A stretch of 39,586 bases of DNA from Synergistaceae bacterium OttesenSCG-928-D05 (GTDB lineage: Bacteria; Synergistota; Synergistia; Synergistales; Synergistaceae), in the NCBI GenBank assembly GCA_030266985.1, contig JAJDJB010000011.1, positions 1 to 39,586 of the forward strand, given 5' to 3'. Both the position numbers and the translations under genes were made by a program. Under the pieces are notes generated by a model that did not search any database, was not told the origin of the DNA, and worked only from the letters and a program-made list of their open reading frames with translations. Positions 23,055-31,886 of this stretch are shown in pieces (positions within the stretch are counted from its first letter, which is position 1; each line of letters begins with the position of its first letter).

Positions 23055-24233
23055 ATGCCGGGAGCAGATATTTTTGGAGTTGAAGAACTACAGGCGGTAA
23101 AAGACGTCATTGAAAGAAGAATGGTGCATCGCTACGGTTCGCATCACCTTCGCGGGGGACACTATAAAACGGAAGAATTCGAACAGGCGGCGATGGCCTT
23201 GACCGGTTCGAAACATGCCCTTGGCGTGACCAACGGCACCGCCGCGCTGATCGTTGCGCTCAAAGGATTGGGGATCAAGGCCGGAGACGAAGTCATCACC
23301 TCGCCCTTTTCTTTTATCGCAACTGTGGAGTCCATCGTCGCGTGCAATGCGGTCCCGGTACTCGGCGACATCGACGAAGCGCTCGGGCTTGACCCGGATT
23401 CGGTTGAAAAACTGATCAACGAACGTACAAAGGCGATCATGCCGGTACATATGTTTGGCGTCGCGGCGAACATGGATCGCTTTGTCGAGATCGGGAAAAA
23501 ATACAATATCCCGATCGTAGAAGATGCGTGCGAAGTTGTCGGCGGTACTTATAAAGGCCGTTATCTCGGCAGCATCGGCAAGGCGGGTACATGGAGCTTT
23601 GACCCGAACAAAATGCTCACCGTTGGCGAAGGCGGCATCATTCTGACGGACGACGAAGACCTTTACAACAAAATGGATTACTATCACGACCACGGCCACA
23701 TGCACAGAAAAGACGTGGATCGCGGCGCGGAGGGGAAAAGCGGCCTCGGCGTCAATTACAGGCTCAACGAACTGCAGGGCGCGCTCGGCGTCGTTGCGAT
23801 GAAAAAAGTTCCGGTCGTGCTGGCGGACATTCGCGCGACAAAGAAGAAAATCCTGGACGCGCTGAAAGACACCGGACTGAAACCCCGTCCGATGCATGAT
23901 CCCGAAGGCGACACCGCAACGCACCTGATCTTCATCATGCCGACGGCGGAGGCTGCGAAAAAATTCCAGGCCGCGGCGAAAGAAGCAGGCATGGGCTGCG
24001 CGATCATCGCGGAAAATACGTGGCACTTCGCGAAACACTGGGATGCGCTGCAGGAAATGGGCGGCAAAGATTTCCTTGGCGCGAAAACGCCCTCCTACAT
24101 GCCGGATACAATGCGGCAGGCCGACGAAATGCTAAAACGCGCGGTCATGTTCGGCCTGGACGTGAACATGCCGAGCGAAACGGTCGAAAAAATTATCACC
24201 GCGGCGAAAGCAGGCGCAAAAGCGGCGCTGTAA
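23055..24233 (+). CDS. kdnA: DegT-family aminotransferase, KdnA-like (8-amino-Kdo synthesis)
   Basis: This is a PLP-dependent aminotransferase of the DegT/DnrJ/EryC1/StrS family, in the KdnA branch that makes 8-amino-3,8-dideoxy-manno-octulosonate (Kdo8N) in Shewanella. The PLP lysine is expected at residue 186 in SFDPNKMLTVGEGG and the PLP-ring aspartate at 157 in VEDACE. Segments such as PFSFIATVESIVACNAVPV, DIDEALGLDPDSVEKL, YHDHGHMHRKDVDRG and NYRLNELQGALGVV are the kind of pattern that sets KdnA apart from the nucleotide-sugar enzymes. GGAGG lies 8 bp before the ATG. It follows kdsB by 91 bp. In Shewanella a dehydrogenase, KdnB, supplies the keto substrate; it is not in this window. The assignment rests on pattern memory, so it is good but not certain. 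Confidence 0.7.
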   Translation: MPGADIFGVEELQAVKDVIERRMVHRYGSHHLRGGHYKTEEFEQAAMALTGSKHALGVTNGTAALIVALKGLGIKAGDEVITSPFSFIATVESIVACNAVPVLGDIDEALGLDPDSVEKLINERTKAIMPVHMFGVAANMDRFVEIGKKYNIPIVEDACEVVGGTYKGRYLGSIGKAGTWSFDPNKMLTVGEGGIILTDDEDLYNKMDYYHDHGHMHRKDVDRGAEGKSGLGVNYRLNELQGALGVVAMKKVPVVLADIRATKKKILDALKDTGLKPRPMHDPEGDTATHLIFIMPTAEAAKKFQAAAKEAGMGCAIIAENTWHFAKHWDALQEMGGKDFLGAKTPSYMPDTMRQADEMLKRAVMFGLDVNMPSETVEKIITAAKAGAKAAL

Positions 24234-24267
24234 AAATATCATAGGCACATTTTTCTCGACAACGAAA

Positions 24268-24310
24268 AGGGGCCCCCCGCGAGCAGCAATCGCAGGAGGC
24301 CCCTGCTTTA
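24268..24310 (+). terminator. Terminator after the KdnA-like gene
   Basis: AGGGGCC (24268-24274) and GGCCCCT (24298-24304) with an inner GCGA/TCGC pair form a GC-rich hairpin. The T tail is weak (GCTTTA), but the position 35 bp after the stop fits. Confidence 0.6.
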
Positions 24311-24432
24311 TGCCATACCTCTTTGACGGAGTTGGATTTCGAAAACAAATCTTCGTTCTGTTTTTGACCGCATAGGCTATTGGGACATCACAAGTCGAAT
24401 TTTATAATTGGTTTTATAAAGGGGGCGATGGC

Positions 24433-25374
24433 TTGCATTTTGTTTTTGTAGACCAGGATATCGATCTCAATGTTTTAAACGGGCGAGAAATAATAGCCCC
24501 GCTTTTGGAGATTGGAACGGTTACCTGTTTCGATGACGCGCCCTGCTCGCAGGATACTTTGTACGAAAGAGCAAAAGACGCCGATGTTATTTTTGTCTCG
24601 GTCAACCGCTTTGACAATGAGTTGATTGATAAATTGCAAAAACTGAAAATCGCACAGTTTATGGGGATTGGGTACAGCAATTATTTCGATGTGGAGTACT
24701 GTGAGAAAAAAGGTATCAAAGTTCTGGGGGTAGGGGAATACGGCAGCAATGCCGTGGCGGAATACACTTTGGCCTTGATGCTGGATGCGATTCGAGGTAT
24801 ATCGCGCTCCGATGGAAAAATGAAAAAAGCAATCTGGAGTATGGACGGTGTTTTAGGCGGAGAAATCTCCGGAGCTACGGTTGGCATAATCGGCACGGGC
24901 GCAATCGGCAGCCTTGTGGCGAGGAAAACGGCGGCGCTGGGCGCAACCGTCCTTGGTGTTGATATCTATCCAAATAAGTTCCTTGCTGAAGAAGGCATCG
25001 TGAATTATGTAGATATTGAGACGCTCATGCAAAAATCGGACATTGTGAGCGTTCATCTCAAATATACGCAGGAGACGAAAGGATATGTATCGGCGGACCT
25101 GCTGTCGCTCATGAAACCTTCATCTGTTTTCATCAATACCGCGCGTGCACAGGTAGTAGATTACGATGCGCTGCAACGTATGCTTGAAAATAGGAAAATC
25201 CGGTGCGCGGCGCTGGACGTTCATTATGAGGAGCCGCTGAGTGACTGGGGGCTCGCACAGATGGAAAATGTGATCGCAACGCCGCATTTGGCCTATTTTA
25301 CCGAAAGTGCAAATACAAATTTACTAAAAAAGAGCGTAGAATCCGTGCTTCAAAACCTTCCGGAAAATTATTGA
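24433..25374 (+). CDS. D-2-hydroxyacid dehydrogenase (NAD-dependent)
   Basis: This is a member of the D-isomer-specific 2-hydroxyacid dehydrogenase family, which reduces 2-oxo acids with NAD(P)H. The NAD-binding motif is VGIIGTGAIGSLVARK with an aspartate at the end of strand 2 (VDIYP), which favours NAD over NADP. The catalytic arginine is in NTARAQVVDYDAL, the glutamate in YEEPLS and the histidine in ATPHLAYFT. The length of 313 residues is usual. The start is TTG at 24433 with GGGGGCG just before it. Its stop overlaps the end of the convergent PucR-type gene by 7 bp (25368-25374). The substrate cannot be named; it could belong with the accessory metabolic genes to the right. Confidence 0.88.
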   Translation: MHFVFVDQDIDLNVLNGREIIAPLLEIGTVTCFDDAPCSQDTLYERAKDADVIFVSVNRFDNELIDKLQKLKIAQFMGIGYSNYFDVEYCEKKGIKVLGVGEYGSNAVAEYTLALMLDAIRGISRSDGKMKKAIWSMDGVLGGEISGATVGIIGTGAIGSLVARKTAALGATVLGVDIYPNKFLAEEGIVNYVDIETLMQKSDIVSVHLKYTQETKGYVSADLLSLMKPSSVFINTARAQVVDYDALQRMLENRKIRCAALDVHYEEPLSDWGLAQMENVIATPHLAYFTESANTNLLKKSVESVLQNLPENY

Positions 25375-26585
25375 CCGGAATTTTGCAAAAAGGCGAGATA
25401 TTTATGGATGTTGAGCGCCAGGGTAAATTTGTAAATATTCTGTGGATCTCGTAAAACAATACCCAGGCTGTCCTGTATTTTCTTTAGCCTGTATCGCAAA
25501 GTATTCAGGTGAATGAAAAGTGATTCAGCGGTTTCCTGATAGTTCAGGTCATGTTCGATAAAGGCAAAGAGAGTGTTGAGGAGATCCGTTTTCTCAACCT
25601 TGTCGATTTTAATCAAGTCTCCCAGAATTTCATGATAGACCTTCTCGATCGTACGCTTGTCTTTGATTGCAAAAAGCAGGTTGTAAACGCCAGCTTCCTG
25701 ACAGCAGAGCGTTTTGATATTCAAAAAATACGACAACATCGCAAGGTTTTTTGCGCTTCTGTACGCGTCGCGAAAACCGGCAAGCTCATTGCAAGGGTCG
25801 CTGATGCCTACAACTGCTTTTGTAGCGAGGCCATGGTCGTAAAATTTCTGGATTGTATCCAGCACAACTTTGTTGATGAGTTCTGGCGAGTCTTTTTCAA
25901 AATATGGAATCAAGAAAATAACTTCATAGTTTTGCAGCGCGTATAAAATATCCCGGTTATACATGATGCAGTTCTGTCTGAAAATATGACTCGTTTCGGT
26001 CCGGATATGATCGATGCCAAAGTCGTCGCGAAACGGGTCAAATGCCAATACTGTGCAATAGTATGTCTGTTTCCCCACATATCCAAGAGAATACGCCTCG
26101 GACAGCGCTGAGCTTTCCGCGTCGATTTCGCCGTGGATCAGAGAATAGATAAAACTTTCCATGGATTTTTGCGAGAGTTTACTTTGGAAAATCGCTTCGC
26201 AGATATTTTGCGTGATCTCTGCCAGCAGGACCTTGTGCGGGAGAGAGTAGATGCAGACGTTGTCCGTATTGCCGATTTCTATAATTTCTTTTTCACAGGG
26301 AAATTCATCATCTTTGGATCTGTAAATTACAATGCCGGAGACGCGCTTTGCCTGAAGACGCCGGATAAAATCCAAAAAAACATCGGCCGGCTGCAATTGA
26401 AGCCCTGCAACTATGATCAGCTCGTCTTTTTTTGCGCATTCGACATAATCAAAATCTTCGATATAGTGGACCCATCGTACCGGTCGGTGAATCCCTTTTT
26501 CGCCCGCGATCAGTTTGAGCTCAGCGCAGGCGGGAAGCTTAAAGATGCTTTGGCATGTTACCGGATCTGATTTTAGACTTCTCAT
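25368..26585 (-). CDS. PucR-family transcriptional regulator
   Basis: This 405-residue regulator has an N-terminal PucR-type sensor domain (about 1-130, with VRWVHYIEDFDYVECAKKDE and ELIIVAGLQLQ), a central GGDEF-like CdaR domain (about 150-300), and a C-terminal helix-turn-helix of the HTH_30 type (LNYQETAESLFIHLNTLRYRLKKIQDSLG). Family members control purine, amino-acid or sugar-acid catabolism. It is the last gene of the leftward accessory series, 164 bp beyond the aldehyde oxidoreductase, with a terminator in between at 26716; it therefore probably has its own promoter. It likely controls the neighbouring transport and oxidation genes, by inference from position. Confidence 0.85.
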   Translation of the reverse strand: MRSLKSDPVTCQSIFKLPACAELKLIAGEKGIHRPVRWVHYIEDFDYVECAKKDELIIVAGLQLQPADVFLDFIRRLQAKRVSGIVIYRSKDDEFPCEKEIIEIGNTDNVCIYSLPHKVLLAEITQNICEAIFQSKLSQKSMESFIYSLIHGEIDAESSALSEAYSLGYVGKQTYYCTVLAFDPFRDDFGIDHIRTETSHIFRQNCIMYNRDILYALQNYEVIFLIPYFEKDSPELINKVVLDTIQKFYDHGLATKAVVGISDPCNELAGFRDAYRSAKNLAMLSYFLNIKTLCCQEAGVYNLLFAIKDKRTIEKVYHEILGDLIKIDKVEKTDLLNTLFAFIEHDLNYQETAESLFIHLNTLRYRLKKIQDSLGIVLRDPQNIYKFTLALNIHKYLAFLQNSGQ

Positions 26586-26715
26586 GTTGTGCCCCCAACT
26601 TTTATGAAGTCAGAAAATAATTTACTTTTTGTTATACTTCGTTTACTTATCCGCTTTCATTTTATCATAATAATCGATCTGCGGAAAACGTTGTTATTAC
26701 GAAATATGAAAGAAA

Positions 26716-26739
26716 CCCTGCCGCAGAAATGCGGCAGGG
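26716..26739 (-). terminator. Terminator after the aldehyde oxidoreductase gene
   Basis: CCCTGCCGCA (26716-26725) and TGCGGCAGGG (26730-26739) form a perfect 10-bp stem; read on the minus strand it is followed by TTTCTTTC and lies 11 bp after the stop of the oxidoreductase gene. Confidence 0.9.
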
Positions 26740-26749
26740 CGGAACTATA

Positions 26750-29545
26750 TTAGCGGTCGTTGTGCTTTAAGCACTCGAGGATCTTTTGGGGAGTGGCGGG
26801 CAGTCGTTTTATCCGTGCGCCGCATGCGTTGTAGATGGCGTTTATGATTGCGGGATGCGGAGCCGTAAGCGGAAGTTCTCCCGCCCCTGACGCGCCCCAT
26901 GGGCCGAATTCTCTGGGTGTTTCCATATGTATGAGTTCCATATCGTCCGTAATGTCTTTGATGTACGGAAAACCGCAGGCCACAAGATTATTATATTTTG
27001 CGGGATCTTCAAAATCTTCTTTGAGCGCAAGGCCGATTCCCTGTGCGAGGCCGCCGTACATCTGCCCGTCCACGACGCCGTAGTTGTTGATAACACCTAC
27101 GTCATCGATCAGCGTCATCTTAGAGACCCACGTCTTGCCCGTTGTGACGTCTACGTCCACTTCTGCCATAAAAAGGCCGTACATGTAACAGGCATACGGG
27201 CGTCCCTGCCCGTTCGCGTCAGTATGCGTGCAGGGGACGATCTCGCCCTTTTCGTCCTTTGTGACGCAAGCATACTTGCCGTTATAAAGCACCGGGATTT
27301 CGTTGTCCAACATTTCCTGATAAGAACGGTACGTGCCATCCGGTTTGCGCATCGCGTCCAGCAGTTTATTGCAGCTGTCCACGATTGCATGCCCAATCAT
27401 GACCTGACACCTGCTTGCCGCGGCAGGGCCGCTGTCAGGGCAGCGGTGCGTGTCGTTGATGAACATTTTGATCTTGTCGGGATGGATACCGAGCGGCGCG
27501 AGCGCCCTATGCGCGGTTGACACCATCCCTATATCAGCGCCCTGACCGTGCTCTTCCCAGGTGTTATATAGCATTACGCTGCCGTCGGGCATGAGTTCGA
27601 TATTGTTTTCCGCCGTATCCGGTCCGGCGCTGTTCGAGTTGTAAATGCCGAAGGCGACGCCAACGCCTTTTTTAACAGTATCCGTAGATTCTTCCTTTGC
27701 ACTTTTCATGGCGCTCGCATATTTAGGCCGCAGGATATCGACCATCTTCGGGAGCGGGTAGACATCGGGCGGGTGCCCGTGCGGAAATGTTTCGCCAGGT
27801 CGGATCGCATTTAAATAACGGAATTCAAGGGGATCCATGCCGATTTTTTCCGCCAGCATGTCGATTGCGATTTCCTGCGCCGTGTGTACCTGCGGCGCGC
27901 CCCATGCGCGGAAAGCCGTATTCCACTTCTGGTTCGTGTAGACAGAATAACCGACACCGCTTACGTTCGGTATCCCGTAAAGAGAGCCCATGTAATGCGA
28001 GGTTTTGCTTGTTAACCCCGGCGAGAACTCCGAGTAAGGCCCGTGGTCGATCCACGTGCGATGTTTCATTGCGTGTATTTTGCCTTTTTCATCGGCGCCG
28101 AGCGCGACTTCCATAAGTGCCGGCGCTCTTTTGGGCGTATAGGTGATATGGTGTTTCGTATCATACCTGCAGAAGACGGGACGACCCGTGGCGATCACTG
28201 CCGTCGCGATAAAACCCTCGTTCGTGATGCCGAGCTTATAGCCGAACGATGCGCCTGTGTGGTTTTGAATCAGCCGGATTTTGGACGGCTGAATCCCGAT
28301 CCCGCGTGCAAGGAACGCCGCGCCTTTGTATATTGCGATGTGTTTGGACTGTATCGTCAAATTGCCGTCTTCATCCCAGTAGCCGAAACCGACGTCGTTT
28401 TCCAGCGTTAAATGCGGCTGTCTGTGCAGATAAAATGAATCTTCCACGATATGCGGCAGGGAAGAAAGAACTTGCTCTGCGTCTTCACCTTTTTGCACGC
28501 GGGTTTCAAGATAGACGTTCGGTACGCCTTCGTGTATCTGCATCGCGTCCGGTGCTATCGCATCTTCGACGTTCATATAGGCGGGGAGCTCTTTCAGGTC
28601 AATCTTAACCTTTGCCACCGCTGCCTCGGCCTGCTCATATGTCTCTCCGCATACGATTGCGACAACGTCTCCCCACATGAAGATTTTTTTATCGCAGAGA
28701 ATGGGGCGTTCCCACCCGCTACCGGCAAGGACTGCGGGAGGCTGTGCGCCGAACAGTTTATTTGTGCCGCCTGCGTCGTAAATATCTTTTGCAGTGACCA
28801 CTTTTGCGATCCCCGGCATCTTTTCCGCTTCGGAGAAATCAATATTTAATATCTCGGCGTGATTGACGTCCGCATGAACCAACGCCGCATAGAGCGTATT
28901 CGGCGGCAGCTTCATGCCCGCGTCGTCGCCGAAATCCCACGTGCCGGTGGCTTTGTACTTGTCGCTAGGCCTGGGATAATTTGTGCCCCAGATGTATTCT
29001 CCGGGTTTTAAAGCTTTCCCGAAGTCCGTCATTTCTTTTTTGCCTTGCAGTACGAGTGCCGCATCGCGGATCGCGTTCACGATCTGTTTGTATCCGGTAC
29101 ATCTGCATGCGCACCAGTGTTTGCCAAGCCAGTCGCGTATTTCTTCGCGCGAGGGATCCTGGTTTTCATCCAGCAGGCCTTTGGCAGCCATAATAAATCC
29201 GGGCGTGCAAAAACCGCACTGAATCGCATTGTTTGCGATAAAAGCCCATTGTATCGCATGGAGACTGTCCGGCGTTCCCAGCCCCTCGATGGTCAGAACT
29301 TTTGCATGTTCGGGTACATTCTTCATGCGTACGACACAGGCTCTTACAACTTTGCCGTTAAGAATAACGTTGCAAACGCCACATTGTCCGCATTCACATC
29401 CGCGTTTTGTGCCGGTCAGTTTCATCTGCTTTCTGATTACGTTCAGCAGCGTTTCGTTCTCAAGGCAGACGACGCGATGCTGAAGACCGTTAATCTCCAG
29501 CAAATAAGATTTTAAAGCCAATCGATTGGTTGTTTTGTCCGGCAT
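26750..29545 (-). CDS. Molybdenum aldehyde oxidoreductase (xanthine oxidase family, MOP-type)
   Basis: This single-chain molybdenum hydroxylase matches the Desulfovibrio MOP aldehyde oxidoreductase closely in architecture. Residues 1-80 hold a plant-type [2Fe-2S] domain with Cys50, 55, 58 and 70 (GCECGQCGVC). A second [2Fe-2S] domain uses Cys110, 113, 147 and 149 (QCGFCTPGF and CACRCTGY). A molybdopterin-binding part of about 740 residues follows, ending with GASGAGELPLTAP, in which Glu890 is the expected catalytic base. There is no FAD domain, so electrons must leave through the Fe-S centres to another carrier. AGGAGGTG lies before the ATG. The gene follows the 75-codon small gene after a terminator-like hairpin at 29575. 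It oxidises an aldehyde to an acid in MOP; a substrate is not identified here. Confidence 0.93.
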   Translation of the reverse strand: MPDKTTNRLALKSYLLEINGLQHRVVCLENETLLNVIRKQMKLTGTKRGCECGQCGVCNVILNGKVVRACVVRMKNVPEHAKVLTIEGLGTPDSLHAIQWAFIANNAIQCGFCTPGFIMAAKGLLDENQDPSREEIRDWLGKHWCACRCTGYKQIVNAIRDAALVLQGKKEMTDFGKALKPGEYIWGTNYPRPSDKYKATGTWDFGDDAGMKLPPNTLYAALVHADVNHAEILNIDFSEAEKMPGIAKVVTAKDIYDAGGTNKLFGAQPPAVLAGSGWERPILCDKKIFMWGDVVAIVCGETYEQAEAAVAKVKIDLKELPAYMNVEDAIAPDAMQIHEGVPNVYLETRVQKGEDAEQVLSSLPHIVEDSFYLHRQPHLTLENDVGFGYWDEDGNLTIQSKHIAIYKGAAFLARGIGIQPSKIRLIQNHTGASFGYKLGITNEGFIATAVIATGRPVFCRYDTKHHITYTPKRAPALMEVALGADEKGKIHAMKHRTWIDHGPYSEFSPGLTSKTSHYMGSLYGIPNVSGVGYSVYTNQKWNTAFRAWGAPQVHTAQEIAIDMLAEKIGMDPLEFRYLNAIRPGETFPHGHPPDVYPLPKMVDILRPKYASAMKSAKEESTDTVKKGVGVAFGIYNSNSAGPDTAENNIELMPDGSVMLYNTWEEHGQGADIGMVSTAHRALAPLGIHPDKIKMFINDTHRCPDSGPAAASRCQVMIGHAIVDSCNKLLDAMRKPDGTYRSYQEMLDNEIPVLYNGKYACVTKDEKGEIVPCTHTDANGQGRPYACYMYGLFMAEVDVDVTTGKTWVSKMTLIDDVGVINNYGVVDGQMYGGLAQGIGLALKEDFEDPAKYNNLVACGFPYIKDITDDMELIHMETPREFGPWGASGAGELPLTAPHPAIINAIYNACGARIKRLPATPQKILECLKHNDR

Positions 29546-29574
29546 AGCGCACCTCCTGGTAAGATTTCAAAAAG

Positions 29575-29617
29575 GCGGTTATGGCTTTGGCCGGGGAGGA
29601 GCCAAAACCATAACCGC
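29575..29617 (-). terminator. Hairpin between the symporter unit and the oxidoreductase gene
   Basis: GCGGTTATGG (29575-29584) and CCATAACCGC (29608-29617) form a perfect 10-bp stem, with an inner TTTGGC/GCCAAA pair of 6 bp. Read on the minus strand it is followed by CTTTTTG. It should stop most transcripts from the symporter side before the oxidoreductase gene; partial read-through is possible. Confidence 0.75.
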
Positions 29618-29634
29618 ATATGGTGATAGCGTGG

Positions 29635-29862
29635 TTATTTTTTTGAAGCGGTCGCCTCTTTGTAATAGGCCAGGAAATCCCGAAGTGCCGCATATGTAAT
29701 GAAGGAAGCAACAACGAAAATTCCAACTGGCACCGCGTAAGCGATCATATCGTTCCTTGCAATCAGGCAATAGGCGACAAACGGATATACGCATGCGATG
29801 ACAAGGAGCAAGAAATAGTCGAAACCGGTGAGTTTATCATCATCAATAACTTTATTAGTCAT
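29635..29862 (-). CDS. Small two-helix membrane protein, likely symporter partner
   Basis: A 75-residue protein with a short charged start, two membrane helices (about residues 16-34 and 41-60) and a basic end (YYKEATASKK). Small two-helix proteins next to sodium:solute symporters occur in several systems, for example YhdT beside PanF, and are thought to help the transporter. Its gene follows the symporter gene by 32 bp with a strong AAGGAGGT site. I do not recognise a specific family. Confidence 0.7.
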   Translation of the reverse strand: MTNKVIDDDKLTGFDYFLLLVIACVYPFVAYCLIARNDMIAYAVPVGIFVVASFITYAALRDFLAYYKEATASKK

Positions 29863-29894
29863 GCCGTTACCTCCTTTTTTAAATGGAACGGTAT

Positions 29895-31283
29895 CTATGC
29901 TTCCAGCAAGTCATTGGAGCGGTGCTCGCCAAACATATTGCCGATTATGAACGCGACAAAAGATGCAGGGAACGCGACCAGGAACGGCGTAAGCGGTTTC
30001 GGGAGTTTAAAGATGAACTGGAAGAAAATCATCAGTATGAATCCCACAAGGAATGCGGCGCCTCCGCCGAAGTTCGTCTTCTTGTAGGGCCAGAACAAAC
30101 CGCCGATGACCGGAACGAATGCCGCTGCGGTCCAGAGCGTCATAAGAAATACCATGCCGTCCGCGACCATTTTAAATTTCAAAGCCATGATGTAACCGGC
30201 TGCACCCGTAAGGAATACGCCGAGCTGCGACATGAACAACAATTCTTTCTGTGTCGCGTTCGGTTTGAGACGTGCATAGAGGTCGTGTGACAGAGTCATA
30301 CCGCCGACGAGGAACGTCGAGTCTAGCGTAGACATGACCGCTGCCAAAAGCGCCGCGATGAATATGCCGCCTACAATTGGATGCGTATTCATGATCATGA
30401 GCGTCATGAAAGACATACCGGGCGCAAGGTCGGGATAGCGAACGCGGGCCAGCATGCCCAGCAGGTAGTAAACGGAGTCGTAACAGGGCCAGAACGCGAT
30501 GCATATAAGAAGAGCCCTGCGGGCCGAGCTGGGTTTATCCGCCGCCGCAAACCGCTGATAGAAAAGCGGGTCCGCATATACCATCAATCCCATCAGGAAA
30601 AAGACGATGAATTGCGACATTGGCATCCCTTTGGTGGGGTGGAATAGTTCGGGCGGCAGCGTTTCAAACATAGCTTTGAAACCGCCGACCTCACGCCAGG
30701 TAAACGGTAGGAAGATGACAAGAATTGCAGTCATCATAAAGAACTGAACGACGTCTGTTATCGTCACCGACCACATGCCGCCGAGCAGGGTGTAGAGACA
30801 CACGATGACGATGGCGATCAGCATGATAAGTTCCGGCGACATGCCCCATGCTGCCTGGCCAATGATCCCCAGGCCCCTTACGTGCTGCGGGCGCGCTGCC
30901 GATACCAGGATGAGCAGCATCGCGATATATGCGACTTTCCTGTTGTAAATTTTTTCCATAAGGTCGGGCAGCGTCGTTCCCGCAATCCTTCTTACTTTTG
31001 GGGCGACCCAGATTGCCAGCGGGATTCGTGCGACGTGCGCGCCGATCGACCATGAGAACCAAACTGAAATACCATAGAGAAAAGCGAGTTCCGCGCATCC
31101 GATGGTGCCCCCGGCACCATACCAGGTAGCCATAATAGATGACATAGCGAGCGGCAGTGTAAGCCTTCTGCCTGCGAGATAAAAATCTTCCTCAGTGGCA
31201 ATCAGATTTCTGAGAAGCCACCCCACGAAGAGCAAACCCAGGAAATATACGACGACGACAGTTGAACCGGCAAAGCTCAGCAT
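29895..31283 (-). CDS. Sodium:solute symporter family transporter
   Basis: This 462-residue protein is a member of the SSS/SLC5 family, which takes up organic solutes with sodium ions. About twelve to thirteen membrane helices are expected. The N-terminal region shows YFLGLLFVGWLLRN and DFYLAGRRLTLPLAMSS, then MATWYGAGGTIGCAE, typical of this family's first helices. It includes ALLAAVMSTLDSTFLVGG with MSTLDS, part of the SSS signature with the residues that contribute to the sodium site. GGAGG precedes the ATG at 31283. It lies in the leftward series between an unrecognised gene and the small two-helix gene. Substrates in this family include acetate, proline, pantothenate and sugars; none can be picked here. 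Confidence 0.9.
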   Translation of the reverse strand: MLSFAGSTVVVVYFLGLLFVGWLLRNLIATEEDFYLAGRRLTLPLAMSSIMATWYGAGGTIGCAELAFLYGISVWFSWSIGAHVARIPLAIWVAPKVRRIAGTTLPDLMEKIYNRKVAYIAMLLILVSAARPQHVRGLGIIGQAAWGMSPELIMLIAIVIVCLYTLLGGMWSVTITDVVQFFMMTAILVIFLPFTWREVGGFKAMFETLPPELFHPTKGMPMSQFIVFFLMGLMVYADPLFYQRFAAADKPSSARRALLICIAFWPCYDSVYYLLGMLARVRYPDLAPGMSFMTLMIMNTHPIVGGIFIAALLAAVMSTLDSTFLVGGMTLSHDLYARLKPNATQKELLFMSQLGVFLTGAAGYIMALKFKMVADGMVFLMTLWTAAAFVPVIGGLFWPYKKTNFGGGAAFLVGFILMIFFQFIFKLPKPLTPFLVAFPASFVAFIIGNMFGEHRSNDLLEA

Positions 31284-31348
31284 AAAAATGCCTCCTTCCT
31301 GTTGTTTTACAGCTCCATAAAAATAACCAACAAAGCGCCACGCGCGCC

Positions 31349-31882
31349 CTACCGTATAAATTTAAAATGATCGGCTGCCGTGACTAGCCTGTGTGTTACT
31401 TTCCCTTCTCTCCCGTACTCCGATACCCACCTCGGGCGGTAGAATACTTCAAATTCTCCTTCGGATATTTTGGGGGAGATTCTGTGTCTCAGCGTAGTAA
31501 CTTTGCGTGCAAGTGCCATGGAACGTTCCATAATCTTATTTTCCCGGACAGTGGCGTCATCAGTACGAACCAGATCTTCCTGTGAGATCTCAATTTCCGC
31601 TAGAGAAAGATTCTGCTCCAGAACGCCGATGCGCATGGAAGATGCGTCCGCAATCAGCGCAAGGCTGCCCGTTATTGTTTCCCCCCTGCTTTTCGGCCGA
31701 AAAAGCGAGGAAAGTTTTTTGCCCTCATAATCGAAATGCACGATATAAGAGGGCACGTATTCCAGTTTACTGCCCATATAAGGTGAGCGCACGAGAAGTT
31801 TCCCGAGCGGCCCGCCTTTGGCCAAGGCGATTCTGTCTATTTGATTTTTATTTACCGACAGAGGCGTTGACCGAATCAGCAT
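31349..31882 (-). CDS. Unrecognised 177-residue protein
   Basis: I do not recognise this protein. It has no signal peptide or membrane helix and is rich in Arg, Ser and Glu. Visible segments are LLVRSPYMGSKLEYVPSYIV and a Ser/Arg/Leu-rich section (ITGSLALIADASSMRIGVLE), an acidic middle (EIEISQEDLVRTDDATVREN), and a last part with aromatic and basic residues (FEVFYRPRWVSEYGREG). Its start is 4 bp after the DUF3830 stop, so the two are co-translated and probably share a role. It is followed by the symporter gene after 65 bp. Confidence 0.75.
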   Translation of the reverse strand: MLIRSTPLSVNKNQIDRIALAKGGPLGKLLVRSPYMGSKLEYVPSYIVHFDYEGKKLSSLFRPKSRGETITGSLALIADASSMRIGVLEQNLSLAEIEISQEDLVRTDDATVRENKIMERSMALARKVTTLRHRISPKISEGEFEVFYRPRWVSEYGREGKVTHRLVTAADHFKFIR

Positions 31883-31886
31883 GATA

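Noticed and set aside
23088-24038. Long minus-strand frame (316 codons) opposite the KdnA-like gene
   Set aside because: It is antisense to a well-supported aminotransferase and has no recognisable domain.
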